Positions 30,400 to 42,974 of a stretch of 64,000 nt of DNA are shown here, piece after piece (the stretch's first letter is position 1; each line of letters begins with the position of its first letter). The notes below the pieces were generated by a model that worked only from the letters and a program-made list of their open reading frames with translations, had not been told where the DNA came from and searched no databases. Origin of the DNA: Sthenelais limicola (Eukaryota; Annelida; Polychaeta; Phyllodocida; Sigalionidae); the NCBI GenBank assembly GCA_942159475.1, contig OW804096.1, forward strand, positions 87,275,784 to 87,339,783, written 5' to 3'. The translations under genes were made by a program, and so were the position numbers.

Positions 30400-31238
30400 T
30401 TAACCCTTTAAGGGCAGAGGGTCTGATAAGGGAGGTTGTCTTTTACATTGTCCCTTATTGTGGCCGTACCAAGCATTATAAAAACGAAAAAATCTTTTTA
30501 ATACTCCAAATATTAGTGAAGTTATAGTCTTTCAAAGTTGCCTGCCTGTTAAATTTTGAGCTAAACTACTTAGCCTAAGTGACTTTTTAAAAGGAGATAG
30601 ATGATGTAAAAGGCAATGATGTCTAGACAGTGAAAATTAATCAGGACAATGCCACATAGTCCTTTTATCACCATTTTGCTGTAATAAATGCGATTTGTAC
30701 TGAATAAATTGCACATGAACCTAAATTTTCTGCTCTACTTGTTATGAGTTGTAATTTAGAAATTTCATGTTTTATGTCACCATAGCAACCATTTACCAGA
30801 TATACACCTTTTCAATTGAAAAAAACGGGCTGTTTGGTTGCCATGGAAACCATTCTAAAGGAACCATTTTCAAAATCCATCAACTTTTACGACCATTCAT
30901 TTCATTCAGCATGAAAAACTGAATGGATGGCATTTTTTCAAAAAAATAAATTTAGATTTAGTTTTTTTCCAATTTAAGAATGAATATTGCATAAATAGAG
31001 TTATAATTCTTCCAATTTAGCCACAATCTATTATGGACACCAAATTTTCTGCATCTACCAGGCACAAGAACATTTTTTTGATTATTGGTCCTTACAACAT
31101 TTGGAACACATTGACATAGGAGGAAGAGGGTAAAATAGCAGGTTTTATTAAATGAATAGCATGTCTTATAGGCAATATTATGGGGAAAATGACCCAAATA
31201 ATAGTGCATAAATGCACTACTCGCCCTGATAGGGTTAA
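30400..31238. mobile_element. piggyBac-like non-autonomous element (TTAA-flanked)
   Basis: TTAA at 30400-30403 and 31235-31238 flank an 831-bp segment whose ends are inverted: CCCTTTAAGGGCAGAG on the left, CCCTATCAGGGCGAG on the right strand reversed. TTAA duplication with CCC-starting termini is the piggyBac signature. No transposase ORF is inside. An alternative left end is CCCTATCAG at 30209, which matches the right terminus over about 33 bases but lacks TTAA. Confidence 0.5.
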
Positions 31239-33250
31239 GAGGGCTTATTTTTGGATTTCAAATTATTTTTTTATAATTTTTAAATTCTCGTAGTTTTTAG
31301 GAGATATCATGCTGTATAAATGCATATTTATATAAAAAGGCAATCAAAACTATACATTCTAAATGTAAGAAACATAGCACGGGACAAGTATCAAATGTAT
31401 CAAAATTGTAGCAGACGACACTCACGCTACTCACAGCATGCGGAGGTAACTGGGGGGCGAGGGTCCTGTGAGGGAAGAGAACCCTCTTCCAAAATACCCA
31501 TTAAATGAGTTTGAAAACACATTCGCTGTATTAACTCCAAATTCATTAAGATTTTCAAGTTCAGATTGATAATATAGCTACGGAAATAGCGCCAAAGATG
31601 AGAGAAATACGCCGGGTGGATAGCTAAGCCCACGCAACGTTGTGGCCTACACAAGTTGGCGTGGTTGCTATCCTATGCATGTCCCATTCCTATAGGGACT
31701 GTTCATTATTAGGCCACACTGCTGAAGGAGGGCAGGGGGGTGGTTGAAGGTAGAAAATATATGAATGTATTATCCCTCATCAGCTTTCGAAATAAGAGCT
31801 TGCTGATTTGACCACAAGCTTTCCCGTCCTGGCAAGCTATAATTACAGCAGGATTCTGGTGGTTATATTATTAGTAGGAATCTTTAATTAAGATTAAGTA
31901 TTCGTTGGTTATTATTTGTCCACAGGTTGGAGACTGCATTTGAGATGAAATTAAATGAATATACTGCTTACTTCCTGTATTCTAAGCATATTTTACCGAA
32001 TCAATCTCTAAATCTGTAGAAAAACATTCAGTTGTAGGCCTACTGTCATGATAAAATTCTAACTTTCTGAACCTGATCTTCGATTGAAAATAATTGATTT
32101 TTTACTGATGCAAAGCGAAAATTTCTGACTTTTAAGGTCCCCCAAACTCAAAATTAGTGACATTAAACGACTGCAGGAACCATGTTAATTCTCCACCTAT
32201 AAACGGCCATTTCTAAGTTTAAATAAACATTAGATATGCCTTCTAAGGCCTTGAAAAAAATCTAATTTCAATACATGTACTCAGATCCCTATTTTATAAA
32301 ACTTCCAACAACGTTCAGATATCCCACGAATTCCACAATTTATAGGACCAAATTTCGCCAAATTAAAAATATTCTCTTTCCGATTCTATTTGTTCATCAA
32401 AATGTAGGCCTACTATGAGTTTTAGAACGTCATAGATGTGGTACAAACCCTAAAAATAACTATATTTTAGACTGAATATTTACATGGAATTAAATTTAAA
32501 CTGGAACATTTTTTTTGGGGGGGGCAACCAAAAATTCGGGCGGGCAACCTGATTTTGTTAGTAGCTTGCCCAGGCGTTATTAATTATTTCCCTGTTATTA
32601 TTCCTTATTTCGACCACTGTGTATATAATATGGGCCTATATCCTTTAACTTTTAACATCTCTGCACCTCCCCCCACCCACTCCAACCATCAACGCATTAA
32701 TGAACAACCCCTGTGAAAGGCATGGGGACGGTGACGGTGACGGCGACGGGCACCTGTCAACAAGCACCTCAAGCTAGTTGCGGGGAGGATCGCATTTATA
32801 TCGATGGCAAATATAAAAAAAATGGTTTGATGCAATATGTTACTTCATAATTAATAATGGTAAATAGTGTTTGTGTCATATTCAGGCTTTTTTAGTAAGT
32901 AAAAGAAGGATATTCTTTGTACATCGCCTCAGAAGGCCTACTCCATATGACAGCTGAAATCATCATAATTGTTTGTACTTGAAACTTTGAACATGAACCC
33001 TCTGAAAATTAATCATTTTTCAATCTTCTTTCGAGCACATATATCAATATATATGTCTCATCTCTTACTAAATCAAATCACTTGAATAGATATTAAATAA
33101 TAATAGATAATTGGCGATTAACTTTAGTCTGTCCATTTTTCAACGTCAGGATAAAAAGCTCTCCGGCATTAATAGGTCATGACATCGTCGGCGACATCGT
33201 CACCAGCGCACCGATAGCCACCCCCTGACAATGCTAATTCATGACGTTAG
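31239..33250. other. Intergenic, no gene seen
   Basis: AT-rich sequence with a short G run at about 32516-32524 and a short GGTGAC/GGCGAC tandem near 32728-32750. No coding or RNA feature recognised. Confidence 0.6.
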
Positions 33251-33527
33251 CAACCATCGGAGCATGGGCCATAGACGTTTTAAGAATGGACCCGCTACTC
33301 GGCGCTGGCGGCGTTTATGTTGTTCTGTGCAGCTTTTTGCGCAACGTGCATCGTTCATTTCCGGCCCGGCCGCTTCAAGCAGACAGCAAGCAGCACTCGA
33401 AAGAGGATAGCTAAATAAACCTAGAAAGGCACTCAACCGCATCGGCTAGTGTCTGTTCAGTGCAATATGAAACGATGAACTAACAGAGAATAGGAAATAG
33501 GTAACATCAGGCACGAAAAAAAGCAAA

Positions 33528-34367
33528 ATGGAAGAGATCAGGATAGGAACATGGAATGTTCAAACATTGCGTAGTGAAGGCAAATTACAACAGCTTCTAG
33601 ACGACGTCACAAGGAAGGCAGTTACGATCACAGCTGTCCAAGAAACACACTTAAAAGGGACTGGCATACAACATCTAAAAAGTCAAGTTGGTGAAACTTT
33701 CAATCTATACTATACTGGTGATGGAAGTAGTAGTGGTGGTGTAAGATCCCTAGTGAAAGACTCAATAAAGGTAGAATTTCATCCCCTCACAACTAGGATC
33801 TGTAGACTAGATACCATACTGAAGGACGGTCGTAAAATGACAATAATAAATACCTATGCACCAACAAACCCAAAATGCTTAAAAGATCCCAGCATTAGGG
33901 AGAGGTATTATGAAGAACTAGACGCCATAATTGCAGCAGTAGCAAATAGATCAGTGCTTGTGGTGGCGGGAGATTTTAATGCAAAAACAGGTAGTGGGTA
34001 TAAACAGTATCCAAACAACATCGGTAGATACGGAAAGGGACATCTAAATGAAAATGGAGAAGCTCTATTAGAATTCGCAAACCAACACAACCTAATTCTA
34101 ACAAACACCATGTTCCAACATAAGCTTCTACATCGCACAACATGGGAGAGTGCGTATAGAAAATAGAAAATGAAAAATGGGGAAGAACGAAGAAACCCAC
34201 ATAGAAACCAAATAGACTACATCATGGTTAGAATCCGAAATAAAAGACAGGTAACAAACTGCAGATCATACCCTCACGACAACTCCCTAATATCGGATCA
34301 TAGACCTGTTATAATGGACCTAAAGGATCTACAAAAGTCAAAAACCACCGAAAAAGATCAATTTTGA
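33528..34367 (+). pseudogene. RTE-like LINE: APE endonuclease domain (one stop codon)
   Basis: The frame opens MEEIRIGTWNVQTLRSEG at 33528 and runs to a UAG at 34164-34166 after 212 codons, then continues in the same frame to 34367 with DYIMVRIRNKRQV and ISDHRPV, the last catalytic His region. Active-site segments are visible: WNVQ, QETH, NTYAPT, AGDFNAKTG, SDHRP. Only the stop and the frame change at about 34345-34375 separate it from the RT. The domain nicks DNA at the insertion site. Confidence 0.85.
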
Positions 34368-34369
34368 CA

Positions 34370-36477
34370 ATCTAAGAGAAGAAGAAACCAAGAGGAAATA
34401 TAAGGAAGAAGTAAGCAAAGTCCTCCGAGAAAAATCCTACGATAAAGAACTGACACCACAGGAGAGATGGGATAACATCAAAACAGCCAACCAAACAGCG
34501 GCCGAAAACATCTTAGGTTACAGGAAAAGAACGAAAGCTAGTGAAAACGAGAGAATAAAAACTTTATCCCGAGAACAGAAGGAGCTAAACAACGAGCTAA
34601 ATACAGAGACCAGAAGAAACCAGAAGAAAAGAGAAGACATCAGGAAAGAAAGAAACAAGAAACTGAATACGATACACAAATGCCTCGAAGAAGAAAGACT
34701 CTCGAAACTAATGGAACAAATAGAGGAAATCGAAAACTCCAAAGAAGACTCATACAGAATGTTTAAAGCAGTGAAAATAATAGCAAATAACGAGAAAAAA
34801 CAACCCCTGCTAATACAAGGGCAAGAGGGTCTAACATCAGACTCCAAAGAACAAGCAGCCCTAATTGCAAAGCACTTTGAAACCACCTTCAGCGACAAAA
34901 ATCTTGAAGATATCAGGAAAGTACCACCAAAAGAAATAACACCACCCTTCACACCTGATGAAGTTGCAAAAGCAATAAAGTCACTTAAAAATAACAAAAG
35001 CCCAGGAGGAGATGAGATAAGGGCAGAACAACTAAAAAATGGAGGAGAAGAAACATCGCAAGAGATCGCAAAAATACTAAATGACATCGCAAGTACCGGA
35101 GAATTCCCTACCGAAATAAAGGAAGGCATTTTAACACCATTACAGAAACCGGGAAAACCAAAAGGACCACTAGCAAACCTAAGACCCATCATACTTCTCT
35201 CGATGCTACGAAAAGTATTGGCTATATGCCTGATAAGAAGAATAGGAGAAAAGATTGATGAAAACATACCCGTCGAACAAGCAGCATACAGAGCAGGCAG
35301 AAGTACCACCGAACACACCTTCGCATATAAAATCTTAGCGGAAAAGGCCATAACATCTAAGGACTATACCCTATATATAACATTGATGGACATGAGTAAA
35401 GCGTTCGATACCGTAAGAAGACACACCCTAATAGAAGATCTAAAGACCATCCTAGATCCGGCCGAACTACATCTCATAAAAATCTTAGTAGAAGACATCA
35501 GACTGAGAGTAAGGGTGGGGACAGAAACATCAGATCCTTTCACAACAAAGATGGGGGTCCCACAGGGAGACTGCCTCAGCCCAATCCTCTTTACCCTATA
35601 CTTAGCAAAAGCCCTACAACATCAAAACCAACAAGAGGAGCACAACTACTCAGGTGGACCCGAAAGCAAAGCTGGAGAAGAAAATCTGCCCCCAGAGCTA
35701 AGGGATCACACCTACAGCATAACACCAGAGTATGGCACTATAATAAGGCCAAAATATGCCGATGACATAGGGTGGGCAGCATGCAACAACAAATATAAGA
35801 TCGAAACAAAAAAGAAAGATGTCATACCAAAGCTAAAAGGAAGGGGATTAAAAATAAACGAAGCAAAGACGGAAGAATATATAGTGACGAAAGAAGGACC
35901 AGAAGACTGGAAAAAATGCAAGATCCTGGGAAGCCTCCTAGACACCGGAGAGGATGTAAAAAGAAGAAAACAACTGACGCAAAACGCAATGAGAAAACAT
36001 GACTATATATTTCAGAACAACAAGTTAAATATACAAACGAAAATGAGGGTCTTCAAGGCCTGCTCGGAAAGCATCTTCCTCTATAATGCCGAGCTATGGA
36101 CATCAACCAAGAAGACAGAAAATAAGATCGACTCATTCCAACGAAGACTGCTCCGAAAGGCCATTAACATCAGATGGCCAAAGAAAATATCTAGCGAAGA
36201 CCTATATAATAAGACCAAGCAAGAAAAATGGAGTAATGTAATAAAGAAGAGAAGAATAAGGTGGTACGGTCATGTAATAAGACTACCGGACAAAGCACCA
36301 GCTAAGATTGCCCTAGAGGAGGCACTTAGGAAAGTAAAAAAGAGAAAAGGCGGACAGACAGCCACCTGGCTGTCTGTGCTAGAGAAAGACCTCAGCACCA
36401 AGAACATTACAACAGAATCCGCAAAACACATTGCACTGGACAGACTATTGTGGAGGCGGGTGGTAAACCAAAACTAG
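34370..36477 (+). pseudogene. RTE-like LINE: reverse transcriptase and C-terminal region
   Basis: The open frame runs continuously from about 34370 to 36477, with the first ATG at 34711 (588 aa from there). The upstream part is a Lys/Glu-rich linker. RT boxes in order: LKNNKSPGGDEIRAEQLK, LRPIILLSMLRKV, AAYRAGRSTTEH, LMDMSKAFDTVRR, MGVPQGDCLSPILFTLYL, KYADDIGWA (catalytic YADD), KILGSLLDTGED. The C-terminal piece has RRIRWYGHVIRLP and a final WRRVVNQN. This half looks intact, so the copy is fairly young. The long minus-strand Ser/Phe-rich ORF opposite it is a shadow. Confidence 0.9.
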
Positions 36478-36530
36478 GGCGCCATGTGCATGCGCACTTC
36501 GTGCGTCACAGACAGAGAGAAGCAGACAAA

Positions 36531-38351
36531 CCCGATATGGTGACGGTAAGTAAACATGAACAAATGGTTGATTTAAACGATAATAGACTTCTTTTTAACT
36601 TAATATCCATTTTAGAAGTATCATATACTATGCCAATGCAGATTAGGCATAACATCGGGCAAAATTAATAATTTTTAGCCAGTTTGTAGTTTCTTCATAT
36701 GCAGTTGTGGCTACGACGTCACTTGTCAATGGATGTCATTGACTGTTTCAACTCAGGGCTGCATATTATTAATGATATACATCGAAGACAAAACGATGCT
36801 TGTTTAAATTGATGCCAGAGAATATATTTAATGGAACTGTGAATGGGGGGAATGGGAAAGACATAGGGAGGGAGTTAATTAATTCATCTTTTTTAGCTAT
36901 TTTATTTGCAGTTGTGGCTGCGACGTCACATGCCATTTACTGAGTCTCACTCTCAGTGTCATTGATATAGTTTCGCCGTAGGCATAGGCCTACCTATATA
37001 TATGGTCAATTCTCACAAAATGGGGACAATGTGTGGTTTCAGTAGTCATTTTTTTCCAAAATTCAGGAAATCTGTGCATTGGTAAATAGGGTACTTTATT
37101 TTTCCTGAGTGCCTACCTTGGGGTAAGCCTTGTTGATTTGTCGACTTACACTGTGAGTGTGAGGAATTAATCTAAAGCCAAATAAGAAGCTGCCATTAAT
37201 TATACCCATCCCAATCCTATTTAGTTTGCAATGTATACTATCAGGACAGTAGGTTCAATCGGCTAAGCTACCATGTATATTGTATTGTACAGTAACTCTT
37301 ACAATGTCTTGAACTTGAAGTACATTAATGTAACGCAATGTATTGTTTTCAATCAAATATCTGTTGGATGACATATTTAATGAGTTTTGAGAGGGTCTAA
37401 TGAGTAAAGAGGTAAAAAAAAAACTTCAAAAAAATGCCCCGACATAGGCACCCCAACACCGATTTAGGTACTCCACCCTGACGTTGGTAATAGTATGCAT
37501 TGCTCAATAGACACTAAGCATTTGAAAGATGAATAATAATTTAACAGAATAATCAAACAAATGGTACCCTGACGTAGATATATGGCCCATAAGCTCGAAG
37601 TGGGATTTAAATGATGGGAATGAACTCAGTGAACCTTGGAATTCAAAAACGCTGACTGCCCCCATTTCGTGAAAATATTGACCATTATCCATCTTCCCTC
37701 AATGAAAACTAAATGCAATTGAATATTAACTCTGGCGGAGGAGGGGGGGGGGGGGGGGATTTCATTGTTTTTAACCTAATATTTGTTGTATTCCAAAACA
37801 GTATTTTCTATGCTTAGCTTAGTTGAAATGAATATTATGTATTATGTATTGAAAATGTGTAACTACAAAAAAAAATCAGGGAAAATTGAGGGGACGAAAA
37901 CAAACATGTATGTTCTGTTTGACAAATGGTTGACTTATTTCGGATAGGGGAGGGGAGGGAAAGAAATGATTGTATTGCGTTGTTATTGTGTCACTTTTAT
38001 TGATATGTCAGCTTAATGACCAGGAATTTATGTGAACGTATAGTAACGTATTTTCGATCGTATCACTTTAACTCTATTGACTGAATACATAAACATGTTT
38101 TCACTTTGAGTAAAAGTCCACATAGTGAAGGATGAGAACATTGACATTTGACTTGGAAATCCAAGCAGAACACTATTACTTGAAAATCAAGTAAACATAA
38201 TGAAAGAACATAGGACAATTTTAAATAATATAGTTATTACGGATAAAGCGGAAGATCTGCTACGCAGAGTTTTCTTTCCTATTCGGTAAATCGATTGATT
38301 ATGAATTCAATGTAAGCTGAAACTGAATAAAAGTTATTATATATATATGTA
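36531..38351. other. Intergenic, no gene seen
   Basis: AT-rich DNA with a G run at about 37742-37759 and an AT dinucleotide tract at 38336-38350 at the boundary of LTR element 2. No gene or RNA recognised. Confidence 0.6.
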
Positions 38352-38898
38352 TATTCACTACAATACCCCCTCCAAAATTTAAAGATTTTTACCCTACACT
38401 AAATTAATCTTCCGGAGGCATAAATTATTAAAAGAAGTGAATAAGTAACATGTTCTAAGAAGTTATAAAAAGAGAATTCACATGACAAACAAGTACAAGC
38501 AGGAGCAAAAATGTGTCCTCACTACATAGTTAACAAGTTGCAACATCTCCGTAAGTAGAAGTAGAAGTTATAACTTTAAGCTTTGAAAATATTTTTAACC
38601 ATCCAGCGGCATCTCGACAACAAGGAGCTTCCAGAGTCCTATCTATGTACAAAACATGATTCAGCACAGGTTAAAAAATTTAGTTTCTACTATACCAAAA
38701 CTTCTTTGGAACAACACAGCGTACAGTCTTCCGCGAATCAAAGGGTTTTCCGGGGTCAAACGGGGTCAGCATCAAGTCAATCCGAGCCGATCCGTGTTCT
38801 ATCGCGGTCCAAGGGCGTTCCGCGTCAGGTTTAGTCCAGGTCCACCATGTCAAGTCTGTGTCCAGGTTCCAGAGTCCGGGGTCAATCCGATTCGTCAT

Positions 38899-40879
38899 CT
38901 ACAGCGGCTGCTGCTCGTCTCCGGGCGTCTCATTATGGGTGCTACTTGATTCCTCCATTTCCTCTGGAGGGGCACCTTGAGCAGCCGGAGCCGGACCCTG
39001 CAATGGGCTTCCCATGTGTGCTAGGGAGGCCATCATTAGCGGACTCATGCCGGGATTCCCGTAACCAGGAAACGTTCCGGCCATGGGCAGGGACATAGGA
39101 GGCGGAGCACTCATGAAGGAAGCCATCATTTGACCCATCCATAAGTAGCGATCCGTATCCGTCAAAATAGCGGGGGCAGTGGTCAAAGGATTTCTCCTGA
39201 CCGGACTGCCAGCTGCACTGCTGGGGCCTAATTGGACGGAGCCGGAGGGCTCACGTTCCTCACTTGTGTCAGGCGCTGACACACCGTTGGCCTCCAAATC
39301 TGCTCGCAGGGAACTGACGGTTTCCTCAAGAGACCTAACCTGCAAGTCACTCCGGTGAAGACTTGCCTTCAAGTCTCTGATCAGGCACGACTGGGTGCGA
39401 TTCTCCTCACGGAGAGCAGCTAACTCCCCGATGGACTCTCGCACAGCCTCCAGCGCCTGTAGAGGTTCCGTCAACCTGGGTCTCGACGTCTGTCAGGGCA
39501 GCCCGAGCCAGCTCGAGAGCCTCCCCAACATCCGCCCTTGACTGCTGTATCACATGGCACACGGCAGCTTGCTCCGGGAGCTTAGCTTCCATGTCCGTGA
39601 CCTCCTGCTTGGCTACGGCAGTCAGGGTTTTCACTTTCTTGCTCTTCTTCGTGGGGACAGGAGAGCCTTCATGCTCGCTAGAGCCGGAGTGCGAGCGCGA
39701 TCTCTTCCTCTTCTCCGGGAGCCGGAGAAGAAGGGGCAGCCACGGCCTTAGGCTTCACAAACTTGTGCGTAGCCTTCCGCAGGATCACCTGAAGGTCTGT
39801 CGACGTCAGGTAAGCCATCCGACTGAACAGATGGTTCACCTGAATCGACGGTGACAGCTTCATCACCTTCTCTGCAGCCACCGCAAATCCCATGTTGTGA
39901 GCCACCACTTCTCCGTACTGGAGATGGCGGACCAACTCGATCCGACGGTCTACCTTCTGCTTACACCTTCTGGAGGGACACTCCCACACCATGCGATGGG
40001 GGGCGTGTTCCTCGCACAGATGCCGGAACAAGCGGGGCCTCGTTCTAAAGACACAAATCCCGTAAGGATTCATCCCTTTGTGACGGCAAATAGCAAAAGG
40101 ACACTGGAATCCGGGTTCCCAGATGCTAGCGGCATCCCACACTTTCTGGTACGTTCCAGGATCCAGAGTATCCTGTCGAACCAAACTGGGCCACTAACGG
40201 GTCTCAAAGGAGGGTCCATCAGGAGATCGTCAGCGAACTCCGTATCCTCATCCTCACTCTCGTCAGCCAGGGGAACACGGACTCCCGGGGAGTCATCGGC
40301 CGGGTTGATAGGAAGGACCCCGGTGCCTGCAGTCAACAGGCCACGGATATCACACTGTGACTCCTTCAAAGCGTACAACTCGGTCTTGTGCTCGATCCGC
40401 TGGCGATGCACCTTCACAACCGGCTTCTTCTTTCCGGCCGGAGTCTTGGACGCTGTACCAGGGCTGGTACTGGTCCCGGACTTGCCAGAAGCCGAAGCAG
40501 GAGATGATGCATCAGAGCTCTTACTTGTGGAGGCAGTGTTCAGCGGAACACGCTCCACACTCACGGTTACTGTTCGAAGGTTGTGCTTACGCTCCAACTC
40601 CCTTCCACGCTCACCCGTAGTCCTAGCGGACTTAGCCGGGGAGTTGGACTGGGACCTAGTCTCCGGTCTATCAGCAGCACGACCCCGCTTAGGTCGCGCC
40701 GGATCGACCGGACCATCCTCCTCGGTTGCCGAGGCGTCGTCACCTTCATTGATCTTCATGGCCGCGAGGCCGATCAATACGGTTCCGTCAACCAACAACT
40801 CGTTCTCGTCTTCCATGGGCACCTCTACGGAGTCGCCGGAGACGTCCAGGTCGATGATGTCGTCGCCAGGCTTCGACAT
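38899..40879 (-). pseudogene. ORF3 homologue of LTR element 2 (frameshifted)
   Basis: Three overlapping minus-strand frames make up one broken protein: 40879-40070 (acidic and Ser/Lys-rich N-terminus starting MSKPGDDIID), 40184-39678 (Cys/His module) and 39474-38899 (coiled coil LRADLEANG plus a Pro/Met-rich tail). The middle piece aligns with element 1 ORF3: GTYQKV, WEPG..CPF..C, RLFRH.CEEHAP, CPS..C, DRR.ELV.HL.YGE. These conserved Cys and His positions show selection on the module before the copy decayed. An opposite-strand 365-codon ORF at 39897-40994 is a shadow. Confidence 0.85.
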
Positions 40880-40953
40880 CTCGTCTTACATTCAAGTAAT
40901 CAAGCAATCAGGTAGTCAAGTAGCTTTAAAAGGCTGCGTTTCAGTTCTCGTTC

Positions 40954-41253
40954 CTGCAACAAAAAGCATTACATTCAGACATGGAACGCTGTAGCCGGAA
41001 CATTATTTACAACATCCGAAACCGAAACCGAAACTAAAAGATCATCCAAAAGGAATGACGGAACATTTACTAGACAATCCTCTTGGAGGGATCTAGTTCT
41101 AAAATCACTACCCGAAAGTTTAGAACGTACCCAACAAGCTTACATAGGGATTTGCACATTTCCTTTACTTTAGCAAACTAACAGCAACATTTCATACGGT
41201 TCACACATACAAATCAACCAAATATGAAGAGCATCGTCAGAAAGCGTACTTAC
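40954..41253 (-). other. Putative intron upstream of ORF3 in LTR element 2
   Basis: On the minus strand, CAACCT|GTAAGTACG (donor GT at 41253-41252) and CTTTTTGTTGCAG|GAACGAG (AG at 40955-40954) would excise 300 bases. It is positioned as in element 1, between the pol end and the ORF3 ATG at 40879. The upstream leader shares GGCGCTGAG with element 1. Confidence 0.5.
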
Positions 41254-41834
41254 AGGTTGAAGTCCGGAAGCAAAGAGGGCTCCGTGAGGGAAGAGAACTA
41301 GTGAGCAGCGGTTGCAACTACCGCTAGTTACACCGTTACAACGCTAGTTCGCTCACGTCTCACCGCACACCTCAGCGCCATTGCCTCCGTGCATAACCCG
41401 CCTAACCTATGTTAGGGTTTTCTTCACGTTGGGTTAGTATATCCGTTCCCCTCCTGGGAATATTATGAACACGGACAACCAACCCATCTTCCACCAGAGA
41501 CAAGAGTGGAAACATATTCCGCGGATCTTTAGCATGATACCTCAGGCAGCATTTTCAAGCTATTTCAACCAAGATCCAGGACCAATAGCGTTACGAGGTT
41601 AGAATCTCTATGCCCCATAGGTCTAGTCCAAGCCACATCACGGTTCTCATGCAATAAGTTATCAATCCGCCGGAATAACTTAGGTTCTTTCCCGGCCATA
41701 CGAAACTAATAAAAGCTCCATACGCCGTTTGGGGACCTAGGGTGCATTCTTCCGTGCTGACACCCCGGTCGACTTCTCGTTGTGTTTTGATCCGGGGAAT
41801 CAGACCTACATTCCCCGTATTGGTACACAAACAG

Positions 41835-42299
41835 CTAAGACTTCAGTTGTAATCGGTCTGGGGGACGGCGCACCCGTTTCCCCTTTACAACTTCAACAGG
41901 AGAGCTAGCTCTATCCTTTCTGACTTTCTTCACCCGTGCTACTGAATCTTTCGCCGGCCTCCCTACTTTCTTTACGGTAGGTTTCGGCAGCGAATCAGCA
42001 ACAACTTTACGAGGTCTACCCCTCCGTGGAGCTACAGCTGGAACCGGCGGGTCTGGCAACCGTAGCTTTCGTGGTCTTCCGCGTTTCCGCTTGACAACGT
42101 TAGCTTGGGGCAAGGGCGGAACGGGCAGAACAGCGGTCTTCGTGGCTTTCAAACTCTGTTTCCCCTTCTTAGGCCTTCCCCGTCGTTTCACAAACACGGA
42201 GACTTTTTCTCTCTCTTTCAGATCAGGACATTCCTTGCCAGCTATTACTTTCCCACTTTCAAGTCTGAGGACCCACTTGACCCACCTGAGGACTGCCAA
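41835..42299 (-). pseudogene. Pol C-terminal tail with AT-hooks, LTR element 2
   Basis: The minus-strand frame contains SGKVIAGKECPDLKEREK, which aligns with the element 1 pol tail ([18 protein letters not shown]), then several AT-hook cores: RRGRPKK, KRGRPRK, RRGRPRK and a weaker VGRPAK. It ends RRPPDRLQLKS, comparable to [10 protein letters not shown] at the end of element 1 pol. Everything upstream of the tail has been deleted, and the start is an artefact of the deletion joint. Confidence 0.85.
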
Positions 42300-42361
42300 T
42301 ACCCACTTTCCAGGTCAAGGGTGCAGAACCATTTATTTCCGCCCTCCGCTGCTTCAGCCAT
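42245..42361 (-). pseudogene. Gag-start / RT fusion fragment, LTR element 2
   Basis: ATG at 42361 opens MAEAAEGG, like the element 1 gag start ([10 protein letters not shown]), and passes directly into [15 protein letters not shown], an RT segment matching [17 protein letters not shown] of element 1. The shared GG at the joint suggests deletion or template switching at short homology. A second joint to the pol tail follows within about 20 bases. Confidence 0.8.
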
Positions 42362-42461
42362 TTGGTCGGGTCTATCAGCCAATCTCCGAACCTCTGCACA
42401 ACGCAGTCCTGTTTCACCAAGAAACAACAGTCACACTATCAACAAGGTCTGCGGCCAGAAA

Positions 42462-42477
42462 CTGGTTTACGGCACCA
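42462..42477 (-). promoter_or_regulatory. tRNA primer-binding site of LTR element 2
   Basis: On the minus strand, TGGTGCCGTAAACCAG follows the 5' LTR end by two bases. It is very similar to the site of element 1. Confidence 0.7.
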
Positions 42478-42479
42478 AT

Positions 42480-42974
42480 TGTAGTGTTTTTCCGTCTCAC
42501 ACTACCCAAGTTCGATATATCTATTCTCGCGAAGGGAAAGAAGACCAGACACACAGCTCTTTAGGTATCACTTTATTCTCCACACAAACCATGTCCGATA
42601 GTGTTTATCGGACCCAACAGAGGTGACCAGGTATTGGCCTCAGAGGACAAGTGGCAATTATGGTACACGATCATTGCAGGTGTTGAGAGTCAAACAGTTA
42701 ACATGGTTTTACATAGGAGTAACACAGTGAAACAACACAGAGTCTTACCAGAGCATCCGGAAGCACTCTAAGACACATTATGGTAAAAGAGTTGACTAGA
42801 TTTAAGTTACCTTTGATAATGGTTTACTGGAACTCTGTCCAAGTAAGAAAAGGCGGGAATCCGAAAGGCCATTTCTGAGCCGGGAGCGCGTTCAGTTGAG
42901 GCGCGTGCACCCAATTATAGCAACACCCAGTCAGACCAATTATCTCGGATCTATTTAAAACCGTATTCACTACA
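42480..42974 (-). repeat. 5' LTR of LTR element 2
   Basis: 495 bp, beginning TGTAGTGAATACGG and ending CACTACA on the minus strand. AATAAA (minus) is at 42577-42572. It shares only termini and layout with the element 1 LTR by eye. Confidence 0.8.

Larger units (their letters stand above)
33250..36530 (+). mobile_element. RTE-like non-LTR retrotransposon (LINE), recently degraded
   Basis: A GC-richer 5' leader (about 33250-33527) precedes an APE endonuclease and a reverse transcriptase in one long coding region, broken by one stop codon and one frame change. The motif style (WNVQTL, QETHL, GDFNAKTG, GKGHLNENGEALLEF in the endonuclease; RRIRWYGHVIRLP in the tail) suits the RTE group or its relatives. 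The 3' tail GGGCGCCATGTGCATGCGCA follows the stop. Ends are approximate, and no target duplication was identified. Confidence 0.85.
38352..42974 (-). mobile_element. LTR element 2: divergent, internally deleted relative of element 1
   Basis: Minus-strand order: 5' LTR (42974-42480), primer site, a few codons of gag start fused to an RT fragment, pol tail with AT-hooks, intron-like leader, ORF3, and a polypurine tract (GGAGGGGGTAT). The 3' LTR is reduced to 11 bases, TGTAGTGAATA (38362-38352), before an AT tract. Most of gag, RT, RNase H and integrase is absent. Proteins and control signals match element 1 in order but are clearly diverged in sequence. Confidence 0.88.

Noticed and set aside
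34518..35351. 277-codon minus-strand ORF rich in Ser, Phe and Leu
   Set aside because: Antisense of the RTE-like reverse transcriptase linker and fingers, an effect of its AAG/GAA-rich codons.
39897..40994. 365-codon plus-strand ORF
   Set aside because: It is the antisense of the ORF3 homologue of LTR element 2, whose minus-strand frames align with element 1 ORF3. No independent support.
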